Source: CBDCBA01 sp965214125
GTDB lineage: Bacteria > Planctomycetota > Phycisphaerae > Tepidisphaerales > Tepidisphaeraceae
Length of the DNA stretch: 64,000 nucleotides
Assembly (NCBI GenBank): GCA_965214125.1
Contig: CBDCBA010000015.1
Location: forward strand, 17,237-81,236
Direction: 5' to 3'
A program made the translations under genes and the position numbers. The notes below the pieces were generated by a model. The model did no database searches and was not told the DNA's origin. It was given only the letters and a program-made list of their open reading frames with translations. Shown piece after piece: positions 35,565 to 44,169 of this stretch. Position 1 is the stretch's first letter; the number at the start of each line of letters is the position of its first letter.

Positions 35565-36104
35565 TCAAAACTCCTCTGCTGCCCATCGGAGGCGAGAGGA
35601 CGCTCCGGACGCGCAGTGGGTAAGGAGTGCGTCCAACGTGGCAAAGGTCGCCCACGTTTCCGTCTCCTGTCGCTCGGCCAGACTCGCGGTCAGCCGGTCA
35701 TCAAGCTGTTCGTCACGAGCACCACGCCACACCGTGTCTGCGGCAGCAACGAGCAAGTCTTCAACCCCCACGTCCTCGGTCCGCCACGAGCCGTGGGTCC
35801 GCGCGAAGCGTGCGACCTCCCGCGACAAGCCGTGCTGTTCGAGGAGAGCGGGGCCATCACGCTCGTGGAGATGACCGGGGCCGGTCAACTCGCCGAGGTG
35901 GATTGTCTTGCCGAGATCGTGGGTCGCCGCGCCGAGCAAGACTGCGTTGCGATCAATCTGAACAGCAGGAACATCACGTTCCAGTCCGTCGAGCACTTCG
36001 ATGGCCGAGTCGTGAACGAGAGTCAGGTGCCGAACCAGACGTACGGGCGCTCCGAGCGTGCGGCACAGCATGGCCGCGGTGGGCGGAAGCGGTCGGAAGT
36101 GCAT
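35565..36104 (-). CDS. HD-domain protein, probable phosphohydrolase
   Basis: 179 residues from ATG 36104, which has AGGAG eight bases upstream. HD-superfamily metal ligands: H in L-V-R-H-L-T-L-V-H near residue 25, H-D in A-A-T-H-D-L-G-K-T near 61, and a later H in A-R-F-A-R-T-H-G-S-W near 101, with D in V-A-A-A-D near 117. Known HD proteins hydrolyse nucleotides or cyclic nucleotides; the substrate here is unknown. It converges with the XRE gene. In a defence island a nucleotide-depleting role is possible, but nothing in the sequence shows it. Confidence 0.7.
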   Translation of the reverse strand: MHFRPLPPTAAMLCRTLGAPVRLVRHLTLVHDSAIEVLDGLERDVPAVQIDRNAVLLGAATHDLGKTIHLGELTGPGHLHERDGPALLEQHGLSREVARFARTHGSWRTEDVGVEDLLVAAADTVWRGARDEQLDDRLTASLAERQETETWATFATLDALLTHCASGASSRLRWAAEEF

Positions 36105-36463
36105 GGACCTTTCTCCTTGAACTGACGCGACAACTGCTTTGAGACCATCCGCCAAGAACGCCTAGCGATAGAGACTCGGGAGACGAAACAGGGCAAGCTT
36201 GATGAGTCCGATGGCTAGCCTGAGCCAGTCGAAAACCGTCAGGCGCTATTTCTCCCTCAACACGCCGGAAACGTCATCAGAGTTGTCGTGGTGGATGTCG
36301 AGAACCGAGGGTTCTGCGCGGTGGGGTCAAGACTCGAACAAATTCATTTCCTCTATAAAAGTCGAGGGCAAATGAGCTCGTGCTTCGCCCAATCGAGCTT
36401 GTCAAAGTTAACGCCGGCTATAGGGCAAACCGCAAAAGATGCCGCAAATAGGGCTTGCCGCAG
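36105..36463. other. Gap downstream of the defence operon, nothing identified
   Basis: 359 bases between the HD gene and the end of the GHKL gene. One 106-codon open frame from 36288 lacks a ribosome site, has shifting composition and overlaps the GHKL gene, so I do not call it. No strong terminator is visible. Confidence 0.4.
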
Positions 36464-38527
36464 TCAAGAGGCCTTTCGGCTGTGTACATCTTCGTGGATT
36501 TCGGCGACGGAGTTATCGTGGAGTCGGAAGCCAAGGAGATCGAAGAGAACCATGTTTCGCTTCTTCGCGTCAGAGATCATCTTGTCGAATGACACGACCT
36601 CCACATAGGCTCTCAGCTTCTCGTGAAAGCCAAAGAATCCCTCGCCGTCTGGCGTCGGCCGCAGCCCAGCGTTCTCTGCCATTTCTCGGAGGCGGTCGGT
36701 TACATCGCAGACGATGTAGGCAGTGAACGGCGTGTCGGGCCTAATCTTCACCGGGCGACCGTTTCGGTCGAGTGCATCTCCTGCCTGAATCTTCCGGATG
36801 TACCCGTACACCTGATTGATTGGATTATCACTTTCAGTGTAATCCTTTCTCATCGGCCGCTTGAACTCGAAAATCACGACCGAACCAAAGGGTGGCTCAC
36901 TGTCAACAACTGAGATCGGGTTGTTGAAAACGAGCACGTCTGGCCGCTGACGGTCTCTCACGTCGACCGGGCTGATGCTTCGGAATTCTTTGTCAGATGC
37001 GAGGTAGTGGTGGTAGACCAGCTTCTCGTCGAGGACCCACAGATTCTGCTGGTCCCATTGCACGTCGTCAGATGTCCTCTTCAGCGGAAAGATGACGCGG
37101 TGGATGGCGTTCTCCAAGCGGTACTTCCCCTCCTCGTCTAGCCCTAACTCTTGGTCAAGGAAAGCAAGGGTCGCACGGCGGTGCGCGACGTGCCACGCAA
37201 GCTTCGCCATGCCTTCCTCGTTCCACTCCTTGAGAAATTCCTCGACCCGCTGGTGGTGCTCTTCCAACTCGACCGCCTGATCATCGTGCTGTGACAACAG
37301 CTCTTGATACCGCTCCTTCAGCTCTTTGTTATACTGCTGGTTTGCCTCGTAGAGCTTCAACTCAAGCTTCTCCTGCGAGAGATTCGGTGCAATCTCGGAG
37401 ATCAAGCTGGGCCGGTGCTTCAGAAGCGGGCGGTACTGCGGTGACTCCCGCCGGACATGTCGGCGGACCTGCTCGTCTCGGGCAGCTTTGACCTCCGTGA
37501 GATGGGGATCAAGGTACGTACGAATCCTCTTCGCCGCCGCCTCGTTGATCTGACGGAGAGAAATTCCTCCAAACATGTCGCCTTCCTCACTGAGTGAGAA
37601 GTCGATGCGTTCCGCCGAGACGGTGTCGTCCAGCAACTCCCCGGAGAGGAGGCCGAGGTAGAACAGTTGTCGATGCGACTCAGGGTTGCGGATGGGCGAA
37701 GAATTCGCTTCGAGTTCTGCGATCCGTCCAGAAACAGACTCTCGCTTCACCGGCCAACCATCGGCGCAGAGATGCAGCCGATGCGACTGCTCCTGCATGG
37801 CTGGGACGAGCAGGTGAACCAACTTGAACGAGTGCTCGCCGACTTTGAAGGCGTCGCTCTTCTTCGAAAAACGCATCTGCTCGAAGAGAATGTTGCAGCT
37901 GATCTCTTCGCCGTCAGCTTCCCTCAAGATGATCGTCGGCGGCTTCTTCTGGATGAAGTACGCGAGGCAGTGTTCCACCAGCCTCTGTGCGATGGTCGCT
38001 GCGTGTTTTGGACAGTTGTCCTTGTACCCGTCGCGAAATCCGTAAAGGGTGACGCGAGTCTCTCTTCCTTGTGCCTCCGTAGCGCCGCTTTCCTCGTCCT
38101 CAATGCCTGCCTGTGTGAGGCGAAACTTGAACTTCCTTTCTCGCCAATCGCCTTGATCCTTATAGCGGCTCTTTACCTTCACCGAATGAAAAGCCTTGAG
38201 CCAAACGAAGCGACCGACGCCCTTGCAGCCGCGGTCTGCCTTGTAGGACGAGTCGGAGGTGGTGAACGACTTGAAGTTGTCCTCGTTGAAGCCGACGCCG
38301 TTGTCGATGATCGTGAATGACCGGATCGGCTCGGTCAGCTTCGGGTCACCGGCGAGCGATTGCTGCGCACCTCGGTCGATCTCTACGACGATGCTGCCGT
38401 TCGTCTCCTTCGCTTCCTCAATCGATTGGATCGAGTTGGAGACGGCCTCGTACAGGGGCTTGAGGCATTGCGCGTGCGGGAGGCGTGTGTTCCTGATCTT
38501 GCCCAAAAGGTCGAACGTCAAGTTCAT
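36464..38527 (-). CDS. GHKL ATPase fused to a C-terminal PD-(D/E)XK-type nuclease
   Basis: 687 residues from ATG 38527 (M-N-L-T-F-D-L-L-G-K), preceded by AGGAG; an upstream ATG at 38626 is possible. GHKL Bergerat-fold motifs: N-box E27-A-V-S-N31, D75-N-G-V-G-F, and G-C-K-G-V-G-R-F near 90-97. A long helical/coiled-coil middle (about 330-450, rich in E, Q, K) follows. The C-terminal domain has R-P-D530 and then V-I-F-E554-F-K556-R-P, then N-P-I-N-Q-V-Y-G-Y-I, a D...ExK nuclease core. This MutL/MORC-like layout suggests an ATP-driven DNA clamp with a cutting domain. It is last in the operon. Confidence 0.8.
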   Translation of the reverse strand: MNLTFDLLGKIRNTRLPHAQCLKPLYEAVSNSIQSIEEAKETNGSIVVEIDRGAQQSLAGDPKLTEPIRSFTIIDNGVGFNEDNFKSFTTSDSSYKADRGCKGVGRFVWLKAFHSVKVKSRYKDQGDWRERKFKFRLTQAGIEDEESGATEAQGRETRVTLYGFRDGYKDNCPKHAATIAQRLVEHCLAYFIQKKPPTIILREADGEEISCNILFEQMRFSKKSDAFKVGEHSFKLVHLLVPAMQEQSHRLHLCADGWPVKRESVSGRIAELEANSSPIRNPESHRQLFYLGLLSGELLDDTVSAERIDFSLSEEGDMFGGISLRQINEAAAKRIRTYLDPHLTEVKAARDEQVRRHVRRESPQYRPLLKHRPSLISEIAPNLSQEKLELKLYEANQQYNKELKERYQELLSQHDDQAVELEEHHQRVEEFLKEWNEEGMAKLAWHVAHRRATLAFLDQELGLDEEGKYRLENAIHRVIFPLKRTSDDVQWDQQNLWVLDEKLVYHHYLASDKEFRSISPVDVRDRQRPDVLVFNNPISVVDSEPPFGSVVIFEFKRPMRKDYTESDNPINQVYGYIRKIQAGDALDRNGRPVKIRPDTPFTAYIVCDVTDRLREMAENAGLRPTPDGEGFFGFHEKLRAYVEVVSFDKMISDAKKRNMVLFDLLGFRLHDNSVAEIHEDVHSRKAS

Positions 38528-38634
38528 CGGCCACCCACTCCTGTGCATGCAAAGGCTGTCGCGGGGTGGATGATACCGATTCGGCTGAACCTCCTCAACC
38601 GTCGGCAGCGTTCGCTCGAAGAGCATGCCGCAGA

Positions 38635-39519
38635 TCACCCACGCGTAGCTGTTGCATCCGTACCAGCGGGATCGCCGAGGATTGGCTGACCGAGGATGTG
38701 AAAAGGAAGGCTCAGGCTCAACCAGCGGGCCTCGCTCTTGTCCTCTGGAATGTGGCATCGAAGAACGTCAATCGGTACTCGGAGGAAGGCGTAGGGACTA
38801 GAGGCGAGGCTCCAGAGGTCAAGATAAGCATGAGAGCTACGGCTCAGCACGTCCCACTCGTGCCGCGACAGGATGGCCTCCGCGTCTTCCCAGTCGAGTG
38901 TTGAAGCCTTCACCTCGATTAACAGCCGACGGTCATCCGTCTTCGACAGGCGAGAAAGGAGGTCATAGCCGGCGTCGTTTGTGCTCAAGGCGGTCCAGAC
39001 AGGCTCGACGGCCGTTCGACGCCGCTCCCACTCGAAACTACATCGCTCGCCCTGCCGACCCGTAACCATGTGCTCATCATCTCGCACGGATCGGTAGTAC
39101 CCGGCTAAGCGATCCCACCATGCTACCACCTCCTCGCTGGTGCCATGCACGAGATCGGCATCCCTGAGGCACTGAACTGTGTCCGCCGGGGCGTAGCTCA
39201 AGACGGCGTTGCGTCCACGGACCGCCATCGCGGCCCAAGCAGGTCGCAGGAGACCGATCATCTGTTCGAGCTGAAGTCGCAGGCGGTCGTGCGGGCGACG
39301 TATCTCGCAGATGGCTTTCCCGTTCTGCGTTAGAAGGAGTTCGTCCGTTGATCTAGCTGCCACCCAACCGAGACGCTTGCATGTCTGGACGACCGAGGTT
39401 CCCGCCACTCCATCCCACGAGTCGAAACTCCGGAGGAATTGTTCTTCCGTCAGCTGGTGCGACGACAGGAAATCGAGCACCTCGCCGACCCGGTAGAGGA
39501 CCCCGACGCGGAACATCAT
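38635..39519 (-). CDS. DUF3883-type PD-(D/E)XK nuclease protein
   Basis: 294 residues. The N-terminal ~75 residues look like a winged helix (V-G-E-V-L-D-F-L-S-S, L-L-L-T-Q-N-G-K-A-I). The C-terminal half carries the DUF3883 signature: G184-Y-D186-L-L-S, then L-I-E202-V-K204-A-S and I-L-S-R-H-E-W near 217. D186, E202 and K204 form the D-ExK active site of Mrr-like restriction nucleases. The first codon overlaps the SNF2 gene stop by four bases (ATGA), so translation is coupled. Likely a DNA-cutting effector working with the helicase. Confidence 0.75.
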   Translation of the reverse strand: MMFRVGVLYRVGEVLDFLSSHQLTEEQFLRSFDSWDGVAGTSVVQTCKRLGWVAARSTDELLLTQNGKAICEIRRPHDRLRLQLEQMIGLLRPAWAAMAVRGRNAVLSYAPADTVQCLRDADLVHGTSEEVVAWWDRLAGYYRSVRDDEHMVTGRQGERCSFEWERRRTAVEPVWTALSTNDAGYDLLSRLSKTDDRRLLIEVKASTLDWEDAEAILSRHEWDVLSRSSHAYLDLWSLASSPYAFLRVPIDVLRCHIPEDKSEARWLSLSLPFHILGQPILGDPAGTDATATRG

Positions 39520-41312
39520 GCCACCCCCAGAAGCTGGCGCAGATCGGCAAGGTCGTCTGCACTTAATCCGAGGATGTCAACATCATCGGTGATGTCCGTC
39601 GGCGTGATGTTGAGGTCCGGATCGTCTAGCACTCGCTGCATCGCTTCGACCTTCGCGTTCAGCCGGCGCTGTACTGAGTCGTCAACGGTGCCCGGCGTTC
39701 GCAGCAGGATGATCTGCGTATCCGCATCGGGTGGAAGACCAAGACGATGAATTCGGTCCTCGGACTGGAGGTAGTGTGCGGCGTTGTAGGTCCGGTCGAT
39801 GTAGATCGCGTGATGGCATACCTTGTGGAGGCTGATGCCCTCGGCACACGCTGCTGGATTTGCGATCAGCACCATGCACTGTGGGTCATCGTGGAAGCGA
39901 CGTAGCTTCGCCTCGCGAGAGTCGGTGAGCGTTTCGTCCGCAGAGGTGTCTACCCCGCCGTGGATGTATTCGGCGCCAAGGTCTCGAAGCATCGCAGCCG
40001 TGTGTTCGACTGTGCTGACGAACGACGACCAAATGACGCTCTTCCGGTTCTCGGAGGCGAGTCGGCGAGCAATCTCGCATGCCCGCATGATCTTTGGCGG
40101 CGGCTCCTTCAGCGCCTCGATAAGGACCGAATGTCCCGCGATGGTGGTCCCGCTGAGCAAAGACGGATCGGACGCAGCCTGAAGAAGGTGCATGACCGAG
40201 CGAGCCACGGATCGGAAGCGAGTACTGTCGCCGAGCTGTAGCTGAGCGAGGCTTCGAGTCGCATGGTCGGTCAGCACCTTGTACAGACGAGCCTGCGCCG
40301 GCCCCATCGGCACTCGCACATCAATGCGCTTTGGGGCTGGAAGTCCAAGCTGACTCTTCCTCGTTCTGACAAAGACCGGTCGAAAGTCTCCAACCACGGT
40401 CGTCTCTGTCGTCCGTACCTCAGGGTAAAGAAAGCTGAACTGAGCGATCAGGTCGTTCACCGTATTCGGCGCTGGTGTCCCTGACATCAACAGCTTGTAC
40501 ACCGGAAGATGGCACACGCTCAGAAGCGCGGAGCCGGTTACGCCATCAAGCCCTCGCTTCATCCGATGACTCTCGTCAATGAACATGAAGCACGAGCGGG
40601 TGACGAGGTGACGGCTGATGAGGCTGAACGCCCTTGGAAAGGTTTGGTATGTGACGAGCATCACATGAGGATCACGTTCAAGCTGCGCCCTCACGTTCGC
40701 ATTGCCGCGATCCAAACGAGAGACGACGAGTCCGGCTTCGGGCAGGCACTCGGCAATCTGTTCCTCCCAGACTGCGAAGGCGTTCTTTGGCGCCACAACG
40801 AGCAGCCGTGTCTCAGGACTCCGCCGCAGCGTGAATGCCGCCAATGCTTCCGTCGTCTTGCCCGCACCGGGAACGGAAAACGTGGCGCCCGCTGGCACAG
40901 AAAGGAGGTGCGATACGTTGTCGAGCTGATATGGCTTCAGCTGCCTTGGCCCCCAACCGGCTTCTTTTAGACGAGCCTGCACCTCGCCGGGCTGAACAGC
41001 AAGGCTCGCGTTCGCTTCGTTGTAAGACTTCTGACGCTTGGCAGCCTGCCGTAGTAGCTCTTCCGCCTGAGGCGTCACAATTGTCCGTACGCCGTACTGC
41101 TTCTGAATACTTTTGATCGTGAAGCCGAGGTCGCTTCGGAAGGTGAGCAGCGACCACCACGGAAGAACAAGTCGGCTGGCGGTCTCATTCTCAACCGCTT
41201 GGCCCCGCTCCTCACAGATGCGACGGATGTCTGCCCACGCCATCGGCGGGCACCCATCGGCTGCCGTGAGAGTTGCAGAGTGTTCTGCCGGGTTGTAATC
41301 AAGCGTGATCAT
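39516..41312 (-). CDS. SNF2-family superfamily II DNA helicase/translocase
   Basis: 598 residues. After an N-terminal ~120-residue region, the helicase core has L-K-P-Y-Q-L near 125 (Q-motif-like), Walker A V-P-G-A-G-K-T at 147-153, L-L-V-V-A-P-K-N (Ia), L-V-T-Y-Q-T-F, Walker B F-I-D246-E-S-H, and L-L-M-S-G-T-P-A-P-N (III). The second RecA domain shows S-V-I-W-S-S-F (IV), then A-E-G-I-S-L-H (V) and Q-S-E-D-R-I-H-R-L-G (VI). The DESH box and QxxDRIHR motif are SNF2-type. It overlaps the ParB-like gene by 14 bases. Family members move along double-stranded DNA in restriction and repair complexes. Confidence 0.88.
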   Translation of the reverse strand: MITLDYNPAEHSATLTAADGCPPMAWADIRRICEERGQAVENETASRLVLPWWSLLTFRSDLGFTIKSIQKQYGVRTIVTPQAEELLRQAAKRQKSYNEANASLAVQPGEVQARLKEAGWGPRQLKPYQLDNVSHLLSVPAGATFSVPGAGKTTEALAAFTLRRSPETRLLVVAPKNAFAVWEEQIAECLPEAGLVVSRLDRGNANVRAQLERDPHVMLVTYQTFPRAFSLISRHLVTRSCFMFIDESHRMKRGLDGVTGSALLSVCHLPVYKLLMSGTPAPNTVNDLIAQFSFLYPEVRTTETTVVGDFRPVFVRTRKSQLGLPAPKRIDVRVPMGPAQARLYKVLTDHATRSLAQLQLGDSTRFRSVARSVMHLLQAASDPSLLSGTTIAGHSVLIEALKEPPPKIMRACEIARRLASENRKSVIWSSFVSTVEHTAAMLRDLGAEYIHGGVDTSADETLTDSREAKLRRFHDDPQCMVLIANPAACAEGISLHKVCHHAIYIDRTYNAAHYLQSEDRIHRLGLPPDADTQIILLRTPGTVDDSVQRRLNAKVEAMQRVLDDPDLNITPTDITDDVDILGLSADDLADLRQLLGVA

Positions 41313-42585
41313 TGTCGGCGAGCCACTTCCTGATCTGCTGCACCGCTACGTCAATCCCGTCGAGTTGTTTGTCGATACCTTCAGTGACCGAGTTGTCATC
41401 GAACGACCTGTACGCGGCTTGTAGATACGTATGAGCCTTCGTGATGGTCCGCAAGCAGTACTCCGCATCATGCCGCTGGCGCTCTCGGCTTTCGATCTCT
41501 TCCAGCGTCTCTTGGACCAGCACCCGCACGTCATCCTTCCGCGTCGGGTGCGTTGCCGTGGCGATCAAACCGTTGTACTCGGCCTGCTCATCACCATCGC
41601 CACCGAAGAGTTCATCATGCTCGTCCTCGTCTACTTCTTGCTCAGACTCTGGTGGCTCCGGGAACTTTTGCCGGATCATCTCCTTCACGTCATCGAGGTT
41701 CTTGAATAGCTCTGGAATTCTCTCGTAGAGGCGACCACCTTTGGGGTCATCAATGAGGAGGTACGAAAGGTTCGTTGCCAGTTTGACCCGTGCCGCGCTG
41801 CCGTTGCTCTGCTCGCGATTCTTTTTGAGCTGGTCGAACGCATACATCTTCTTCTCGACTTGGCTGTACTTGCCCTTCTGGCCTGCCCATTCGAGATACG
41901 CCTCCGCCTGCTCCAGCATATCTATCGACTTCTTCACCTCCGCTGTCTTGATGTCGTGCAGGGAGGCGATCTGATCGTCAGTCATTGGGATTTCTCGCAG
42001 GTTGCGCCTCATCATCGCTAGGGCGACCCACGTGTAGTCAGCACGGACATCTGGCTCTACTTGTAATCTCGCCTCGATCTTTCGGATCATGGCGTCGTCG
42101 TTCGTCGGTAGAACAACAACCTGTACCTGCTTGAAATGCCGGAACTTCGTCTCGTCGCGGGCTACGAGAATGCGCATCGCGCAAAGTCGCCTGTTGCCGT
42201 TGACCACGTACCCCTTTGGGGTCAGATAGAGCGGCTCGGTCTGACTGTTTTTCTCGAAGTGCCTCAGCAGGCTCTTCTCTCCGACCATTTGCGAGAGGAT
42301 GTCATGCTGAACGTCGAGAGCCTCGGAGGAGTCGGGGTCGGCTGAGAAGAAGTTCGAAGGCAAGCCCTCGGTTTCGATGCGTTCGGCCTGCGCAGCCCTC
42401 GTGCGACCATTCGCGAGGCGGTAGACCGGGAGGTCCAGTGGGACGTTGTACACGTCCATCGGCTGGACGGTGCCCTCGATCCAGACGTTGACTCGGGCCA
42501 CCGGCTTTGCGCCGGCCGTGCCATGGAGCAGTTCTTGGAGGTGTTTCTGACGACGAGGAAGAGGCCAAGCCATGCAAATACTCAC
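41299..42585 (-). CDS. ParB/sulfiredoxin-fold protein of defence-type context
   Basis: 428 residues from GTG 42585, which overlaps the upstream stop (GTGA); ATG 42573 is an alternative. The N-terminal domain has D-L-P-V-Y-R-L-A-N-G-R-T near 52 and Y-V-V-N-G130-N-R-R-L-C-A near 126-136, the GxRR box of the ParB/Srx fold. The middle (about 195-260) is helical, with a possible HTH in T-D-D-Q-I-A-S-L-H-D-I-K; the C-terminus is acidic then helical. It lacks a ParA neighbour and the usual ParB dimer domain, so chromosome partition is unlikely. ParB-fold proteins in defence loci can bind nucleotides or cut DNA. Confidence 0.7.
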   Translation of the reverse strand: MSICMAWPLPRRQKHLQELLHGTAGAKPVARVNVWIEGTVQPMDVYNVPLDLPVYRLANGRTRAAQAERIETEGLPSNFFSADPDSSEALDVQHDILSQMVGEKSLLRHFEKNSQTEPLYLTPKGYVVNGNRRLCAMRILVARDETKFRHFKQVQVVVLPTNDDAMIRKIEARLQVEPDVRADYTWVALAMMRRNLREIPMTDDQIASLHDIKTAEVKKSIDMLEQAEAYLEWAGQKGKYSQVEKKMYAFDQLKKNREQSNGSAARVKLATNLSYLLIDDPKGGRLYERIPELFKNLDDVKEMIRQKFPEPPESEQEVDEDEHDELFGGDGDEQAEYNGLIATATHPTRKDDVRVLVQETLEEIESRERQRHDAEYCLRTITKAHTYLQAAYRSFDDNSVTEGIDKQLDGIDVAVQQIRKWLADNDHA

Positions 42586-43043
42586 TGCGAGAAGCCCATG
42601 ACGACGATAGGCATCGTGATGATCGCACGGAACACCGCCAGTTCGCCAACGAGTCGTTCGTAGCTGGCGAGGTTCCGCCCCATCGCGCGTGCCGTCGCAC
42701 GTGTCGGCACGACGATGATCGCCTGCTCGATGTTCCCGGAAAGGAACGCCGCCTGCAACTTCAAGAGGTCTGCGTACAACCGCGAGACGTTGCCCGTCTG
42801 GAGGCAGAGGCCGGTGTGGCCCTTGACCCCAGTGATCGTGATCTTGTGCTTTGCCTTGATTGGAACCTGATCAGACCAACCCTCCGCCCGCAGCCGATGA
42901 AGAAGCTCGCGGCGAAACTTCGGGGCGCTTTTCGCCTCTAATGCCAAATTAATTGCCTGAATCGTGGACAGCACCGACTCGACAAGCGACTTGCTTGGAG
43001 CGGTTCCACCACCACCATTATGCGAATGCGTGATCACCTGCAT
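42582..43043 (-). CDS. BglII-like restriction-endonuclease-family protein
   Basis: 153 residues, coupled to the methyltransferase stop by a one-base overlap (TAATG). Family features: F-R-R-E-L-L near 43, L-Q-T-G-N-V-S-R-L-Y-A-D-L-L-K-L-Q at 81-97, I-I-V-V-P-T near 109 and S-Y-E-R-L-V near 127, resembling the BglII-type fold. BglII uses D...E-x-Q; here the Q (residue 82) is present but the Glu position is C80 and the upstream Asp position is Thr. The active site is therefore atypical, and it may cut differently or serve as a DNA-binding subunit. Confidence 0.6.
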   Translation of the reverse strand: MQVITHSHNGGGGTAPSKSLVESVLSTIQAINLALEAKSAPKFRRELLHRLRAEGWSDQVPIKAKHKITITGVKGHTGLCLQTGNVSRLYADLLKLQAAFLSGNIEQAIIVVPTRATARAMGRNLASYERLVGELAVFRAIITMPIVVMGFSQ

Positions 43044-44104
43044 TATGCGTCCGTGGGCTTCTTCGACAGATAGGATTTAGTGTGGTCGTAAATTGGCTTG
43101 TCATGCGGGCGGAAGTTTTTCTCGCCGCTGAGAGCTGCGTCGACCCGCTTTTTCCCCTGATCGGCGTAGTCCCGTTGAAGCTCACAGCCCCAGAACCGTC
43201 GGCCGTGAAACGCAGCCGCAACTCCGGCCGAAGCAACCCCGGCGAACGGATCGAACACGAGGTCGTTCTCATTGGTTAACGCGAGGACCAACCGCTCGAC
43301 AAGTCCTACCGGAAACTGGCAGGGATGGCTGGTCTTCTCGACGTGCTTGCTCTTGACGTTCGGAATGTCCCAGATCGTGTCGTCCCAAAACTCCTTCAGC
43401 GCGATTTCCCAAACGTCTTCCGGGTTCTTCCCCTTCGGATGACCCGAGTACTCGCCTGCGCGAGGTCCCCGGTAGCTCTTCTTCGACGGATACTTCGAGT
43501 CAATCCGAACGTCATCGAGGTTGAAGGTGTACTCGCCGTTCTTCGTGTACCACAGGAGGACCTCATATCGACCGCTGAACCGGTACCGGCAGTGCAGGCC
43601 ATGGCCGAATCGCCAGATAATGCGATTGCGGAGGATCAGGTTGAGCTGATCAAATATCGGGTGGAACAAGTAGTCGAGGGGCATAATGCGTCCTCGGTCA
43701 CGACTGCTCTGCGCTGTGACGTGACTGCCGATCTGCCAGCAGAGACTGCCTGTTGATTTCAGTCGAAGAACACACTTCTGAATCACCCGCTTCTGCCACG
43801 CTAGATATTCATCCAGCTCAACGGTTTTCTCATAAGGCTTACCGATGTTGTAAGGAGGCGAAGAGACGATGAGATCGAAGAGCGGCTCCTCAGGAAGCTT
43901 GTCGAGAAACTTCTCAACATCACCATTCCAGAGAACGTGTGGCGGCAAAACGGCGGGGAATGGACCTCTCGGCCGCATCACCTTCAGCTGCTCGCCATTG
44001 AAGAGGCCATGTCTACCCATCAGGCTGTCATCGTATTCAGGTGGTGTCGAAAGATCCACTGAAATGCGGCTTCCGATAATGTGCAAGGACGTGCGGCAAG
44101 GCAT
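43043..44104 (-). CDS. Beta-class DNA methyltransferase (probably N4-cytosine)
   Basis: 353 residues. Catalytic motif IV S82-P-P-Y85 comes early and SAM-binding motif I (F-D-P-F-A-G-V-A-S-A-G near 284) comes late, the beta-class order. The S-P-P-Y form favours N4-cytosine, though N6-adenine is not excluded. Motif I deviates from the usual A-G-S-G-T. It is the first gene of the six-gene operon and diverges from the second methyltransferase, whose long frame starts at the same base (44104). I keep ATG 44104 (M-P-C-R-T), but an internal start such as M-G-R-H-G-L-F (about 44017) is possible. Confidence 0.85.
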   Translation of the reverse strand: MPCRTSLHIIGSRISVDLSTPPEYDDSLMGRHGLFNGEQLKVMRPRGPFPAVLPPHVLWNGDVEKFLDKLPEEPLFDLIVSSPPYNIGKPYEKTVELDEYLAWQKRVIQKCVLRLKSTGSLCWQIGSHVTAQSSRDRGRIMPLDYLFHPIFDQLNLILRNRIIWRFGHGLHCRYRFSGRYEVLLWYTKNGEYTFNLDDVRIDSKYPSKKSYRGPRAGEYSGHPKGKNPEDVWEIALKEFWDDTIWDIPNVKSKHVEKTSHPCQFPVGLVERLVLALTNENDLVFDPFAGVASAGVAAAFHGRRFWGCELQRDYADQGKKRVDAALSGEKNFRPHDKPIYDHTKSYLSKKPTDA

Positions 44105-44169
44105 TGTCCTCGATGGGGCACTTGGGGCGCGGTGGTGCCACAGGGCGGCCCCGGTTACCCTCCACTACC

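Noticed and set aside
36288..36608. Rightward 106-codon open frame downstream of the defence operon
   Set aside because: No ribosome site, no family, and it overlaps the GHKL gene end.
41299..42585. Chromosome-partition ParB
   Set aside because: No ParA nearby, no typical ParB C-terminal dimer domain, and it is translationally coupled to restriction-type genes.
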